This document shows, piece by piece, positions 43,040-54,166 of a DNA stretch of 64,000 nucleotides. The DNA is taken from the NCBI GenBank assembly GCA_019096155.1, contig JAHCVI010000002.1, positions 4,836,001 through 4,900,000 on the forward strand. The letters run 5' to 3'. Each line of letters begins with the position of its first letter. The stretch's first letter is position 1. This DNA is from Staphylotrichum longicolle (Eukaryota; Ascomycota; Sordariomycetes; Sordariales; Chaetomiaceae). The notes beneath the pieces are model-generated. The model worked only from the letters and a program-made list of their open reading frames with translations, did no database searches and had not been told where the DNA came from. The position numbers were made by a program, and so were the translations under genes.

Positions 43040-44615
43040 CTACCCGGTTCCGTCAGTCGCGTTCTCTCCTGACGGCCAGAGACTCGCCTCGGGTTCGAGT
43101 GATAACACTGTCAAGATCTGGGACGCCACGTCCGAGCGCTGCCTCGTGATATTGGAAGGCCATGACGGCGCGGTTCCGTCAGTCGCGTTCTCTCCTGATA
43201 GCCAGCGACTCGCCTCGGGCTCGAGTGATAACACTGTCAAGATCTGGGACGCCACGTCCGGGCGTTGCCTCGTGATATTGGAAGGCCATGACGGCGCAGT
43301 TCTGTCAGTTGCGTTCTCACCTGACGGTCAGCAACTCGCGTCTGGTTCGTTCGGTAACACTGTCAAAGTTTGGGACGCCACGTCAGAGCGCTGCCTCGCG
43401 ACATTGGAAGGCCATGACGACCCGGTTCTGTCAGTCGCGTTCTCACCTGACGGTCAGCGACTCGCGTCTAGTTCGGTCGATAGCACTATCAAGATCTGGG
43501 ACGTCACGTCCGGGCGCTGCCTCGCGACATTGGAAGGCTATGGCCGCTCGGTTTGGTCGGTCGCGTTCTCGCCAAACGGCCAGCGACTCGCGTCGGGTTC
43601 GGACGACGAGACCGTCAAGATCTGGGACGCCACGTCTGGTCGCTGCCTGCAGACGTTAGAAGGCTATGGCGGCGCGACATTGGAACGCCATAGCGACCCG
43701 GTTTGGTCAGTCGCGTTCTCCCCTAACGGCCAGCGGCTCGCGTCGGGCTCGTACGATAAGACCGTCAAGATCTGGGACGCCACGTCCGGGCGCTGCCTCG
43801 CGACATTGGAAGGCCATGGCGACCCGGTTTCGTCAGTCGCGTTCTCTCCTGATAGCCAGAGACTTGCGTCGGGCTCGTACGATAAGACCGTCAAGATCTG
43901 GGACGCCACGTCCGAGCGCTGCCTCGCGACATTGGAAGGCCATGGCGACTCGGTTGGGTCAGTTGCGTTCTCACCTGACGGTCAGCAACTCGCGTCGGGC
44001 TCGTACGATAAGACCGTCAAAATCTGGGACGCCACATCCGGGCGCTGCCTCGCGACATTGGATGGCCATGACGACCCGGTTTCGTCAGTCGCGTTCTCTC
44101 CTGATAGCCAGCGACTTGCTTCGGGCTCGCGCGATAACACCGTCAAGATCTGGGACGCCACGTCCGAGCGCTGCCTCGCGACATTGGAAGGCCATGGCGA
44201 CTCGGTTGGGTCAGTCACGTTCTCCCCGAACGGCCAGCGGCTCGCGTCGAGCTCGTACGATAAGACCGTCAAGATCTGGGACGCCATGTCGGGGCGCTGC
44301 CTCGAAACGATCGATGTCGGTGCTATAATAGATGGTATAGCGTTTGACCAAACCGACCACCGCTACTTACTTACCGATATTGGACGCATTAAAATGGCAA
44401 CAGCGATTACCGAAAGCTCAATTAAGCCGGATAACCTAGAGAGGCATGGTTATGGCCTAGGGCGGGATAGGTCCTGGATTACTTGCAATGGCCAGCACGT
44501 GCTCTGGCTGCCATCGGAAGCCCGACCGGGATGCTTCGCCTTCCAAGGAGAAATGGTATCCATTGGATGTGCATCGGGACGCGTTTTTGTTATCGGCTTC
44601 TCACGAGATGTGTGA
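43026..44615 (+). CDS. WD40-repeat protein, NLR C-terminus type
   Basis: The frame holds ten WD40 units of 42 aa (126 bp), each with SVAFSPDGQRLASGS and DNTVKIWDATSGRCLATLEG, plus one partial duplication near 43660. A C-terminal region follows (YLLTDIGRI, SWITCNGQHVLWLPSEARPG, VSIGCASGRVFVIGF) typical of fungal NLRs of the HET-D/E type. Units are near-identical in DNA, indicating concerted evolution; substitutions cluster at the same few positions (for example the two residues before SVAF and the residues after GS). In such NLRs the array recognises ligands and follows a NACHT domain; no NACHT is present here. ATG 43026 is the first Met but the array begins mid-unit, so this is probably an orphaned 3' end fused to DUF7587-like DNA. 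Confidence 0.85.
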   Translation: MRSYDYPVPSVAFSPDGQRLASGSSDNTVKIWDATSERCLVILEGHDGAVPSVAFSPDSQRLASGSSDNTVKIWDATSGRCLVILEGHDGAVLSVAFSPDGQQLASGSFGNTVKVWDATSERCLATLEGHDDPVLSVAFSPDGQRLASSSVDSTIKIWDVTSGRCLATLEGYGRSVWSVAFSPNGQRLASGSDDETVKIWDATSGRCLQTLEGYGGATLERHSDPVWSVAFSPNGQRLASGSYDKTVKIWDATSGRCLATLEGHGDPVSSVAFSPDSQRLASGSYDKTVKIWDATSERCLATLEGHGDSVGSVAFSPDGQQLASGSYDKTVKIWDATSGRCLATLDGHDDPVSSVAFSPDSQRLASGSRDNTVKIWDATSERCLATLEGHGDSVGSVTFSPNGQRLASSSYDKTVKIWDAMSGRCLETIDVGAIIDGIAFDQTDHRYLLTDIGRIKMATAITESSIKPDNLERHGYGLGRDRSWITCNGQHVLWLPSEARPGCFAFQGEMVSIGCASGRVFVIGFSRDV

Positions 44616-45442
44616 TTCGTTGAAAGGTTCTCTTCACCTTCCCTTTATTTCACTCTTACTAGCGTGCCACACAGAAGGGTCTGGGAGGATAGGTAGATTT
44701 ATCAGAACCTCGTACAGTGCTATTCTATGGATGGATGCTAGAATGCCTTATTTCGCCTCATTTCACCCGACACTCTGCAGTTCCGAGAAACAAATACATA
44801 GTGTGACGCTTTCAGGTCCGGCATATGGTGTATTCAATTCTCATGATGAAGTTACTAGCCGATGAAATACCGTGGGAGGGTAAAAATGAATACGTACTGT
44901 ATAGAACTAGGCATGTCCGTGCGCTTAAACCGTCGAAGGCCCTGATTCGGTCGAGCAACCCCTCGACCGATTTTGCAACCACCCGTGAGGAAGAAGAATC
45001 GGTGAGTGGGCCTGCTTGATTAAACTCTATCTAGTTCTCATCTCAACTCAGTTCATAGCTGGGATTCTGCCAACCCTGGGCGTGCTGCTCGGGAGTGCGT
45101 TGGTGCCGCCGCCACAGAGTCCTCGCCGGCGGAGAAGAAAGTAGACGGCGTGATTATGGCGATAACGCCGAGCGGTATGCCCACTCCTAGGCCAACTCCT
45201 AGCCCGGTCGAGTCTCTCGACTCAGAAGAGGGTTCCGATGACGGTGTCACCAAGGACGTGGATGCCGAACCCAGGTCTGAGGGTGTTGTTGAGGGGGATG
45301 AGGACTCGGAAGTACTGGTGCCGCTGATGTCACTTGTCCCGCTCGTCGTACTCGTCGTACTGCCACTGCCAGCAGTAGTGCTGGCAGCACTGGTTGACGG
45401 TACTCATCGAGGTGCCGCCGGCCGTCGGGGGGTATTTCGTGG

Positions 45443-45730
45443 TGGAGGCTGTCGTAACCCTGGTCGGCACACCTTGTTTTGCCAGCAAAGCCAAGCAGGT
45501 TTCGAGTTGGGATATCAATTTCAGCACGCCCCCGCTGTACTGGACGAAAGGGAAAGCGGTGTTGATTGGCGACGCTGTCCACTCTGTGAGTGTATTCATC
45601 CATACCCGTTGGCAATCCCATTCTCACAGCAAATCGCAAAGATGTTCCCAACCACAGGGCACGGTGCATGTCAATCCCTTGAAGACGCGGCTGCTCTTGG
45701 TGTATTCCTGGACAACACCAAGGCGGGTCT
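45443..45730 (+). pseudogene. FAD-dependent monooxygenase C-terminal scrap
   Basis: Reads LYWTKGKAVLIGDAVHS, then across a 46-nt GT-AG intron (45596-45641) MFPTTGHGACQSLEDAAALG, the GD motif and following helix of salicylate-hydroxylase-type FAD monooxygenases (FAD ribityl binding). The N-terminal GxGxxG fold and the remainder are absent. The similarity ends at about 45730, at the edge of the NACHT fragment on the other strand. The interval 44616-45440 has no gene I can support. Confidence 0.7.
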
Positions 45731-45731
45731 T

Positions 45732-46190
45732 TCAGCCCGCTTGCAACTGTTCCAAAACTTCCGCCGCAAAGGCCTTATTCGCATAGTCTTTGCTTAAGAG
45801 GCTATTAAACACGTCCTCGAGATTGGACGGCACCTCTTCCAGTACTTTGCGCATGGCTTCCAAACGGCCGTCGTCGTAGGCTTTGTTGAGCAGAGACACC
45901 ACAATGACGACCCACATAAAGATGCCGCCTGCCTTCTCTAGGACCTTGGCCTTAATGTCGTCATCGTGTCCCTCCAGCTTTTGTGCGATATATGTAGCGA
46001 TGTCTCTTTCGTGCTCTGCGCTCGCCTCCACAGTCAACTCCAAAGTCTTCCTCATGCTGATGTTGGGATAATGGCGGCTCGAGAGGCAGATCCTTAGAGT
46101 GACACCAGCTTGGACGGCATCGATGCTTAAGCTTTTAAAGTCGCTCTCGCTCTTCTTAGTCCACTCCTCTAGCCTAATATACAGACAACA
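45732..46190 (-). pseudogene. NACHT NLR fragment (after P-loop region)
   Basis: Reads LRICLSSRHYPNISMRKTLE, ERDIATYIAQKL, KAGGIFMWVVIVVSLLN and VPSNLEDVFNSLL, the part of fungal NACHT domains after Walker B (sensor and winged-helix region). P-loop and Walker B parts are absent. It begins within about 50 bp of the stop of the 46201-46560 gene and ends at the edge of the FAD-monooxygenase scrap: two broken ends in 500 bp. Confidence 0.75.
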
Positions 46191-46200
46191 AACACCGCGT

Positions 46201-46560
46201 TCACGTCTCGGTAAAAATGAATGTAACAGTTGCATTGTCACCGTTACCACCATTCTTCTCAACCTTGAACCCGGGAGGATGGCTGTAGCCATACCAGTTG
46301 GAACCGGCGTATGGGTTGTTCCAGTGGAGCTGCAGTTTCTCGTCGCTGCCCTGTATGATGTAACTCAGCACGCCTTCGGTGCCAGTCATGAAACCGCCCG
46401 ATTCGGACTCCCACTTGCCGAAGCTGCCAGGAGCAATGGAGCTTGGCGGCATACGGCCGTTGCTCCACTCGCCGTGTAGGAGCTCCTGAAACTGCACGTC
46501 GAGGGTAAGGGTCTTGGCGGTAGCGTTGAGAAGGATGCAGGTGACGCTGCGAGCAGGCAT
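46201..46560 (-). CDS. Small ET79/aegerolysin-like beta-sandwich protein
   Basis: An intact frame of 119 aa with no signal peptide. The pattern is Ser-Val-Thr-Cys start, a short LLNAT strand, HGEWS, IAPGSFGKWESES, GTEGVLSYII, WNNPYAGSN and a final TVTFIF strand. This fits the small single-domain family that includes Bacillus crystal protein ET79 and fungal relatives, grouped with or near aegerolysins. Some members bind membranes alone or with a partner; nothing here proves lysis, and no MACPF partner lies in the window. A paralogue is at 50166-50649. Putative function only. Confidence 0.6.
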   Translation of the reverse strand: MPARSVTCILLNATAKTLTLDVQFQELLHGEWSNGRMPPSSIAPGSFGKWESESGGFMTGTEGVLSYIIQGSDEKLQLHWNNPYAGSNWYGYSHPPGFKVEKNGGNGDNATVTFIFTET

Positions 46561-47705
46561 GTTGAGCAGCTAGTGGTGTTTATGAAGTGCGTTTTTGAAG
46601 TAGTAGTGTAACAAAGATCTTTAAGTGTCCGAATTGGTTAGGAGTCTAATAGTCATAAGTATTATTGGATGGTCCTTTTGTGTGCAGTCAAAAGTTACAA
46701 TCCCAACTCGGATGTTTCGAGTCATAAAACTTGAAAACATCTGGTGACCGTCAAGATCTCGTGATGTGTAAAGATGAGCTCATAATTCTTCTAGACCAAC
46801 CGATACGACGTGTTTGGACTGAGCTCGCATCTACTGTAAACGCCTAGTTTCCCCAGGGAATTGGCTTCAATTACATCACACCTGCGTAACAAGAAGCACC
46901 AAGCGCAATGCCTAGTTACCGACATACGTTCCCATCTGATCACTGCAAAACTCCAACATGCAAACGCCTCGTGCTATGGCAACCCGGTGAGGTCCCTTCT
47001 CGCAGACAATTAGCAACTAAAGTAAACGTACAAAATTCTCGTTGCTTGGGAGACTCTTTGTCTTAGCGATGCGTCTTGGTTCATCCGCCGATATGGCATG
47101 CAATCCGGATATACCAGTGTCCATGAAATGACGATGCATGCTGCTGAAGGCGCACGGGACAAAGCGCCGAGTCAATCGCTGAACTAACCAATAGGGGAAG
47201 GATTACCGTGGAGCACCAGTGAGCCTCAAGTGATTCAGCGGAGAAAGCTTGTATTTAGGTCTTGTAGCTTCCTCAGTAAGCAACCCAAGAGCTTGCTCAT
47301 CACTAGCTTCAGATCACCCCGACCTAGTCAGTTACCTTCAGGAGTCCCTTTCAGAAGTAGGGGCGCGAAATTTGTCACATATTGCTTACTCACTTGCGTT
47401 CCGTCATGGACTCAGACTTAAGTTACCCATTCATCATGGCTCCCAACACCATCCCCGGAATGCCGGCTCTTCAGGGGTCAAGCGCGACTCGCACCCGCCC
47501 CCCTCCATGGCACAGGCGGAGGTATCCTCGAGCCAGTATTGAGACCTGGGGAGGTAAGCCACGGATCCGAGCCACATGAGACCCACATTATGGAGATGGA
47601 AATTACAGCAGTGCACAAACTAATAATCAGTTGAAGAATTTCAGTCAGTTGGTACGTGCACCCCCAAAGTCTTCCGGAGGGTCCGCCCCTTCCTCCTCGT
47701 CGTAC

Positions 47706-48402
47706 TAGTCGTCTTCGTCTTCGGCGAAGAAGATCTTCCCCGATTTCTTGGACGTGCGCAATGTTTTCTGGGATGAGGAAAGCGACAATATTGGGCTCCT
47801 GAACCCGGTGCTGATGTGCAATGTGCCCGTTTCTGTCGGCTCAGGAGTGTCTTCGCGGTACTGGAGCGTGGTAGAAGGAAGCATGGTGATTGTCTTGCTC
47901 TCTCAACGATTGCTGTTGCGCTTCGCCTTCTTCAGTATCGGTCGTGTCTTCATGGGTTGTGGCCGCTTCATCTTCATGGCTCCTCATCCGAATCGCTATC
48001 ATGCTGATAGCGACCCATGTCCGCGTTATCGTCTTCATCGTCCTCGCCCTTCGCCTCAACCGCAATGCACTGCTCGTTGAAGTGAATGTGCTTCCACTCA
48101 CCATTCAGGGAGACAACACCAGACGACCTCGTCGACGGGTACAAGATGGTTCTATCGTGACTCGCCCCGCGCGACGAGAATGGGAAGGTAATGAAGTCGT
48201 TATTGCCTTGCTTCAAGCCTCCGTTCGTCTGCTGGGCATGTACCGACGTGGCTGCTTGTCTCACGAGCGAGAAGGAGGAAAGCGACTTCTGTAGCATGAT
48301 TCCCGACATACTTCTTTTTTTCAAGATGGGCTTGTTCTGGATAACCGACTTCGACTTGGACAGCCTGGCGCTGTTCGAGCATCCAGGGGCAGGAAATAGC
48401 AA
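47706..48402 (-). pseudogene. REG1-like (PP1 regulatory, DUF1752-type) relic
   Basis: The minus strand reads KPILKKRSMSGIMLQKSLSS, DFITFPFSSR, KHIHFNEQCIAVEAKGEDDE and SDSDEEP, then in other phases (47706-47880) YREDTPEPTETG, SPILSLSSSQKTLR and KKSGKIFFAEDEDD. These are ordered motifs of the filamentous-fungal relative of yeast Reg1, which targets PP1 (Glc7) in glucose repression. The N-terminal half is absent and the reading phase changes at least once, so it is a partial, broken copy. From 46561 to 47705 I see no gene. Confidence 0.65.
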
Positions 48403-48988
48403 CCTAAGGAGCTGAAAACGGTAAACTGCGACAGAATCTGAGAGACTTGGAGAATACTAAAATCGAATAACTCTAGGTACCGTATGTAATTGTCTGGGTT
48501 GCACGTTGAACAGAACGATGGCTCGTTACTGAGGCGAGCTCGTTCGCCGATCTCGCGATACGCATATGGTTTTGCCGTTTTGTCTCACTGAATCTCAGGC
48601 ATGAGTGACCCACGAGGTGATTAGCCGTACTCGTCTCCATCCCTGCACAGCAATCATGGCCCAACACCATGGCTGAGGAGCTGGATGGCTGAATCACAAC
48701 TCCCGTCCTGATGGCGCGACTTTTTCGCAGTCATTAAGTTGCAGATAGGAGAACTATCGAGGTAATATCTACCGATCTAGTAACTAGCGACAGTCATTCC
48801 TGTAGCCAACCCATGCTGTTGCAGATGACAACAAAAGTGATTCTGAGCGGCAAGGCGCTATCACTGATGTGTAAATAGGAAATAGGTACCAAAGCAGAGC
48901 TGTACAACCTTGGAATGACAGGCAACTTTTGCATCAGCCGCGTCCCCTCACCCCAAAACATCACCCCCGGGCTCCATTCTTCTTCTGT

Positions 48989-49396
48989 TCAAGCCTGCTT
49001 TGTTCCGCATGTCCTGCAAAACCGGTCTAGCATCTCACAGGCGTTACCACATGCCGGGCAGTACCGGATGTTGTGCGTGTCACGGACCGGCACCGTTGCT
49101 GGCTGCACACCAGGGCCGCTGGTATGCTGCGCCGCGTAAGAGGGCGGTGACGCAAGATTCGGTGCACTCGGTGGATGAGAAGCAGCCTGAGCTATGACCG
49201 CTGCTTCGGCTGCCCGTTGGATCCGCACATCTTCCTCCGCCTTTTGACGATTCCTCTGCTCGGCTTCTCGCTGGACCTCCCGCTCTCGCTGCGCCTGCGC
49301 TTCCGTCTGCCGCTCTACCTCGTGTCTGGCCGAGGCGCGAGACGCCCCAACGACGGCAGCGGCGCCGATGACCGGATGCCGCCGTGGACCAAACAT
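48989..49396 (-). CDS. Zinc-ribbon protein with Ala/Arg N-terminal helix
   Basis: From ATG 49396 the frame encodes 135 aa: MFGPRRHPVIGAAAVVGASR at the N-terminus, a long Glu/Arg/Gln coiled-coil-like helix, a Pro/Ser/Ala linker, and a C-terminal zinc ribbon with CPACGN and FCRTCG (Cys pairs 13 residues apart). Small fungal proteins of this plan are common and unnamed. The frame is intact with a plausible start context. Bases 48403-48988 and 49397-50160 show no other gene. Confidence 0.6.
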   Translation of the reverse strand: MFGPRRHPVIGAAAVVGASRASARHEVERQTEAQAQREREVQREAEQRNRQKAEEDVRIQRAAEAAVIAQAASHPPSAPNLASPPSYAAQHTSGPGVQPATVPVRDTHNIRYCPACGNACEMLDRFCRTCGTKQA

Positions 49397-50165
49397 AGTG
49401 CAAAAGTTTCGAAAACGGGCTAAGATTATATTCTCGCTATTTTCCGGGCCAAGAGACCTCACGAGCTAGTGGTGTAATAATCTGGTGTAGGAAGAATTTC
49501 AGCGCGCCGTTCTTGGACGCCGAAAGGAAATTCAAAGCGTGATACATTTATTGCCACCTTCGTAAATTCCCTTATGGTGCGAATCATCAGACAATCATCG
49601 GGGTGGGGAACACCGCATAGTTCTAGGGCATAAGCCACCCACACAATCGCGATGCAATCATCGTATTTGGGTTGCCTTTACCTAAAGCGTTCGATCGAGC
49701 TGGAGTGGGATGCCGCGCGACAGACAAATCAAACGGAATGGATGTCAAGGGTCATCCATCATCATCATCCCGCCGATTCGCTGCAATCAAAACCCCTACG
49801 TTCCAGATAGCTATAAGGCGTGTTGGCTCAGGACAGGTGCTGGAGCGTACGTACAAATGACAGAGGGGATGAATGGGACCCAGATAGCCAATATGCGAGC
49901 ATGGTATTATGCAGAGATGAGGAACATGCATGTATGAGAAGGTAGCCCGCGGCTGAAATCATGGATCCGCTGAACAGATTTCAGGTGTGGACTCCGAAAG
50001 ATAGTGCGGAGACCCCCGACTGACATATCTCCCTCCATTCCCATCTGCTTTTCTCGCGAGCAACCCTACTACATTCCTTAGCCAAGATTCTGTCCTTGAT
50101 TGCGGTCCTTTTAACTGCCACGTCAACCAGAGATACAAAGGCGCGCGTCACCATACACCACTTAC

Positions 50166-50649
50166 AAAATACAAATGCAACGACTGCGTGAGCACCCCCA
50201 GCGCCCTCGACCTTAATCTGGTGCCCCTCACGGCTCGTCTGCGCGCTGTACACGTTGGGGAGAAAGCAACGGCTGTTCCAGGCAAACCGGACGCTGTCGT
50301 GAGGTGTGTGACCCGCAAGGCGGCATGTTACAGAACCCTCGACGCCGCGAGCGAAGCCTGTCGACCGGCAGCTTAAGAGGACGCTCTCGCCCGGCATGAT
50401 CGCTTCGGGCACCGCCGCCTCGACGTCTACTTCCCATCTTCCTCTCCGTAGCTGTGCGGATTCGGGATCAAGCTCGAGCCGGTTGGCGCTCCGGTTAACG
50501 ATGAGGATTGTGACTCGCCGCGGACCCAGACTTCCGGTTCGCGTGGATGATGCTTGGGTGAGATTAGCGAAGCGATACGGTAGTCTGAGGCTCCTAAAAT
50601 TTAATGGAGCAATGTTGCTCACCTGGGGCCATTCTCGCAATACGTGCAT
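50166..50649 (-). CDS. ET79/aegerolysin-like protein, second copy
   Basis: Similar plan to the 46201-46560 protein: RRVTILIVNRSANRLEL opening strand, GRWEVDVEA, a PG-bearing turn, FARGVEGSV, VRFAWNSR, then HAVVAFVF as last strand. A GTAAGT donor at 50165 interrupts the frame just after that strand, where the family normally ends; downstream sequence to 49981 is probably intron plus a short last exon. The start is uncertain (ATG 50649 adds about 45 N-terminal residues before the domain). Same strand and about 3.6 kb from its relative. Putative membrane-interacting protein. Confidence 0.5.
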
Positions 50650-51949
50650 TCTCTGGGTGTGGTTGCAAGGGCAATGGCGGTTTGGACATGTGTGTACATT
50701 GAACTGAGCTCCTCATAAAACTAACCTCCTCGAAAACTGGATAGTTGAATCACGATCACATGTACGACAATGCCAGGAGTCTATATGTTCGCGCCAGGCT
50801 TGCGATTAGCGGATCCGAGGGAGCATGGGACAACCCCCTGCGAAACAAAGCGCGTATCTCTTGGCGTGCGTAGGAATTACATGGCCGATTGAAAATCAGA
50901 CAGCCTGCGAATCAGAATCGAAGTCAATATGCGCTTTTCCAAATGCGTCTTCGGTAAGAAGTGGAGGGGTAGGACGTGGAGGGATGTCCGCTGACGCTTC
51001 CGGCCTGGGTCTGGGTCCGGGTCTGGGCTGCCCTCGAGTGCGTGTTCGGTTGATTGCTTGCGCTTGCGACCCCTGCTCTGGACAGGCGCTGGTGGATCCT
51101 GTAGATCCGAAGTTAAAATCTGAACTATATAGTACGAAGGGTGGAAGCTATACTTGTGGAGACGACGTGGTTGGATGCGATCGATTGTGTTCGGCGCGCC
51201 TGGTTGCGCGCTTTCGAGGACTGCCTTTGCACGGCGGGATGCCCTGGGGTCGGTTTCCTGCAAGCGTCAGCGGGAGATGTCCTTCAGCGCTGCGAAGAAT
51301 AAATACCTTGATTATTTGACGCCGGCGATGGAAGCGCCCTCTAGGCCGCTGTTTGGGCTCGAGTGTGGGCCATGGCGCTGAGAACGGAGGGGAGCGCGAG
51401 GTCCTGGTTATGTGTTCGGGGAAGAAGGTCTCGAGATGGAGTGACGTTTGAGGAATGGATGGCTGCGAGCGTGCAGGAATGGGATCCACTAGTGCGGACC
51501 AATTGTTAAGCGCCATAGTCATCGTGAGTCCCACAATTTTCATCCAATGGACGGACCACGGTTCTGTCGAGGCCCTTGCCCCGCCTCCTGCGCCGACTGA
51601 CCAATAGGGAGGTGAGCCTGACCACCACATCGACCACACCCTAGCCGCCGCCCCGAGCCCGATGAACGTCTAATTCTAGACAAGTCTTGACTCATTAATA
51701 AGGCGGCAGCTAAATCGAGGAGAGTGCTGTTGCGGATGCATCTTGAAAACACCCCATCTCGTCGCAGCACGCCAGGCATCAAGGTTGCAACTCCCTAGCA
51801 AGCCAGTTAATGTGTTCAAGGCGCTTATTGACGATTGTCTAGATACAAAAACGGCTCATTGGCGTTGGATGGAGGAGGGGAGCCACCAACGAACGGGCTG
51901 AGGCGAAGAGCAAGCAGGCGACGAACCTGGCTCAACAGTTGTCGTGGCC

Positions 51950-53900
51950 TATGAGATACCACACTGTTGAATTGGAGAGAAGAGGTCAGAGACTCTTAAG
52001 AACAGCTCCTGGAAGCATGTGGTGTGCAAGCTGGCCATCGTCACACTGCTGGGGCGTTGGCGAATCTTGACCAGTGCCGTCGACCTAAAATTGCCGTGAG
52101 CATTGACATTCGCCCAACGCCCCGTTGTCGATGAGAAGCTGCGCAGCCGCCTCGTGGCCATTCCGTGAGGCGAATATCAATGCCGTCCGTCCATCCTTGT
52201 CCCGAGCGTTGACATCCGCCCCTTTGTCGATGAGAAGCTGCGCAGCCGCCTCGTGGCCATTCCGTGAGGCGAATATCAATGCCGTCCGTCCATCCTTGTC
52301 CTGAGCGTTGACATCCGCCCCTTTGTCGATGAGAAGCCGCGCAATCGCCTCATGGCCATTCCATAAGGCCAAATCAGTGCCGTCAATCCATCCTCGTCCT
52401 GAGCGTTGACATCCGCCCCTTTGTCAATGAGAAGCCGCGCGGCCGCCTCGTGGCCATTCCATAAAGCCAATATCAGTGCCGTCCGTGCATCCTTGTCCTG
52501 AGCGTTGACATCCGCCCCTTTGTCAATGAGAAGCGCGCGGCCGCCTCTTGGCCATTCTGTGAGGCCAAATTCAGTGCCGTCCGTGCATCCTCGTCCCGAG
52601 CGTGGACATCCGCCCCTTTCTCGATGAGAAGCCGCGCAACCGCCTCGTGGCCATTCCGTGAGGCCAAATTCAGTGCCGTCCGTGCATCCTCGTCCCGAGC
52701 GTTGACATCCGCCCCTTTGTCGATGAGAAGCCGCGCAACCGCCTCGTGGCCATTCCGTAAAGCCAAAATCAGTGCCATCAATCCATCCTTGTCCTGAGCG
52801 TTGACATCCGCCCCTTTCTCGATGAGAAGCCGCGCAATCGCCTCATGGCGCTTCCATAAGGCCAAAATCAGTGCCGTCTGTCCATCCTTGTCCCGAGCGT
52901 TGACATCCGCCCCGTTCCCGATGAGACGCCGCGCGATCGCCTCGTGGCCATTCTGTGAGGCCAATATCAGTGCCGTCCATCCATCCTTGTCCTGAGCGTT
53001 GACATCCGCCCCGTTCCCGATGAGAAGCCGCGCAATCGCCTCATGGCCATTTTTTAGAGCCCGGTGGAGTGGCGTATATCCTCTCCCATCGATGCCGTCA
53101 ATGTCTGCCCCTCCTTCAATTAACAAGTCTACAATGCTCAGTCTACCCTCTTGGGCAGCCCACGACAACGGTGTTCGGTCTTGATATCCCGTCAAATCTT
53201 TCCTGTACTTGAAACCCTCCGTGATATCCACGCCATCATAGATGCTTGAAGATAACCCCAAAAGTGCAGCCACCGCGCCTTTGTGGCTGTTGGCCAATGC
53301 GGCAAAAAGTGGATATTTGTACCTTTCCCCGGGGGTATAAGCAGCAGACTCTTTTTTCGCAGACTCCTGTTTCATTTGTGTGCGAATGAGGTTTTCCAGT
53401 CCTTTGTCTGCGAGGACGTAGAGAGGGGTCGCATGAACGCCATACCTCCGCGCTTTGTGGCCCTCGAACAAGTTGAGCACCCCGATCCCAGCCGAAGCAA
53501 AGAACTGAGACAGAAAGCCGTCCTGTGGACCGGGCATGACAAGGGCAGCAATATTAGCATGGTGGAGGATCTGCTGGCTGGCATACTCCAACAATGAGTA
53601 TTTTTGGGCCAGCGTGTCCCGTGCGGCTCTGTCCTCGGGGTCGTTGACGATCGCCTGTATCCCTGAAAGAGACAGATACCGGGTGCAGCAGCGTCTGAGC
53701 CTCTCGTGAATGAGACCCTCCCATTCGAATCCAAGTTCAGGCCACAACTCCTGTAGACCCCTCTCTGTCACCAAGAAGTCCCGTACTGATTCGTGGACAA
53801 ACTGGACAGTTGGCCGCCCTGGCCGCCCCGCTTTGGTGATCTCGGCAAGACCTTTCGAGGAACTCGTGACCAATTTTACACAAGCATTCCTGTTTTTGAC
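51950..53900 (-). pseudogene. NLR C-terminal part with about eleven ankyrin repeats, frameshifted
   Basis: From about 53900 the frame reads VTSSSKGLAEITK, VQFVHESVRDFL, RRCCTRYLSLS, YASQQILHHANIA, the linker that follows NACHT in fungal NLRs, then ankyrin units of 33 aa (99 bp), consensus GHEAIARLLIDKGADVNAQD. Frame is lost by single-base deletions near 52533 and 52371 and degenerates after 52110. All lesions fall inside near-identical units. NACHT and effector domains are missing; the 5' border lies near 53900, about 270 bp from the dynamin-like gene's stop. From 50700 to 51950 I see nothing supportable. Confidence 0.75.
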
Positions 53901-54166
53901 GTCTGGAAGTTCAGAGTCGACCTGGCAGTCCTTCTGCTCCGAAGCAGTGGCAATGCCACGGCACTTCCAGCCTGTGACGTTTATCATCACAAATCCATTC
54001 ATCGAGTATATTCGGCAACTAACCCCTACGTAGGTTCACCGTACGTAGCCTGAGTCTACCAGCGTCCCTGCAGCGAAACCTGCCTTGCCTTGGGTCTTCT
54101 CACCAAGAGTATCCAAGAGTCCCGAACAGGACATGACCCAAGGGCATCCAGCGCGCAAAGAACAAA

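Noticed and set aside
43040..44328. Arg/Ser-rich alternate frames over the WD40 array
   Set aside because: Periodic shadow frames of the 126-bp units, with no independent coding features.
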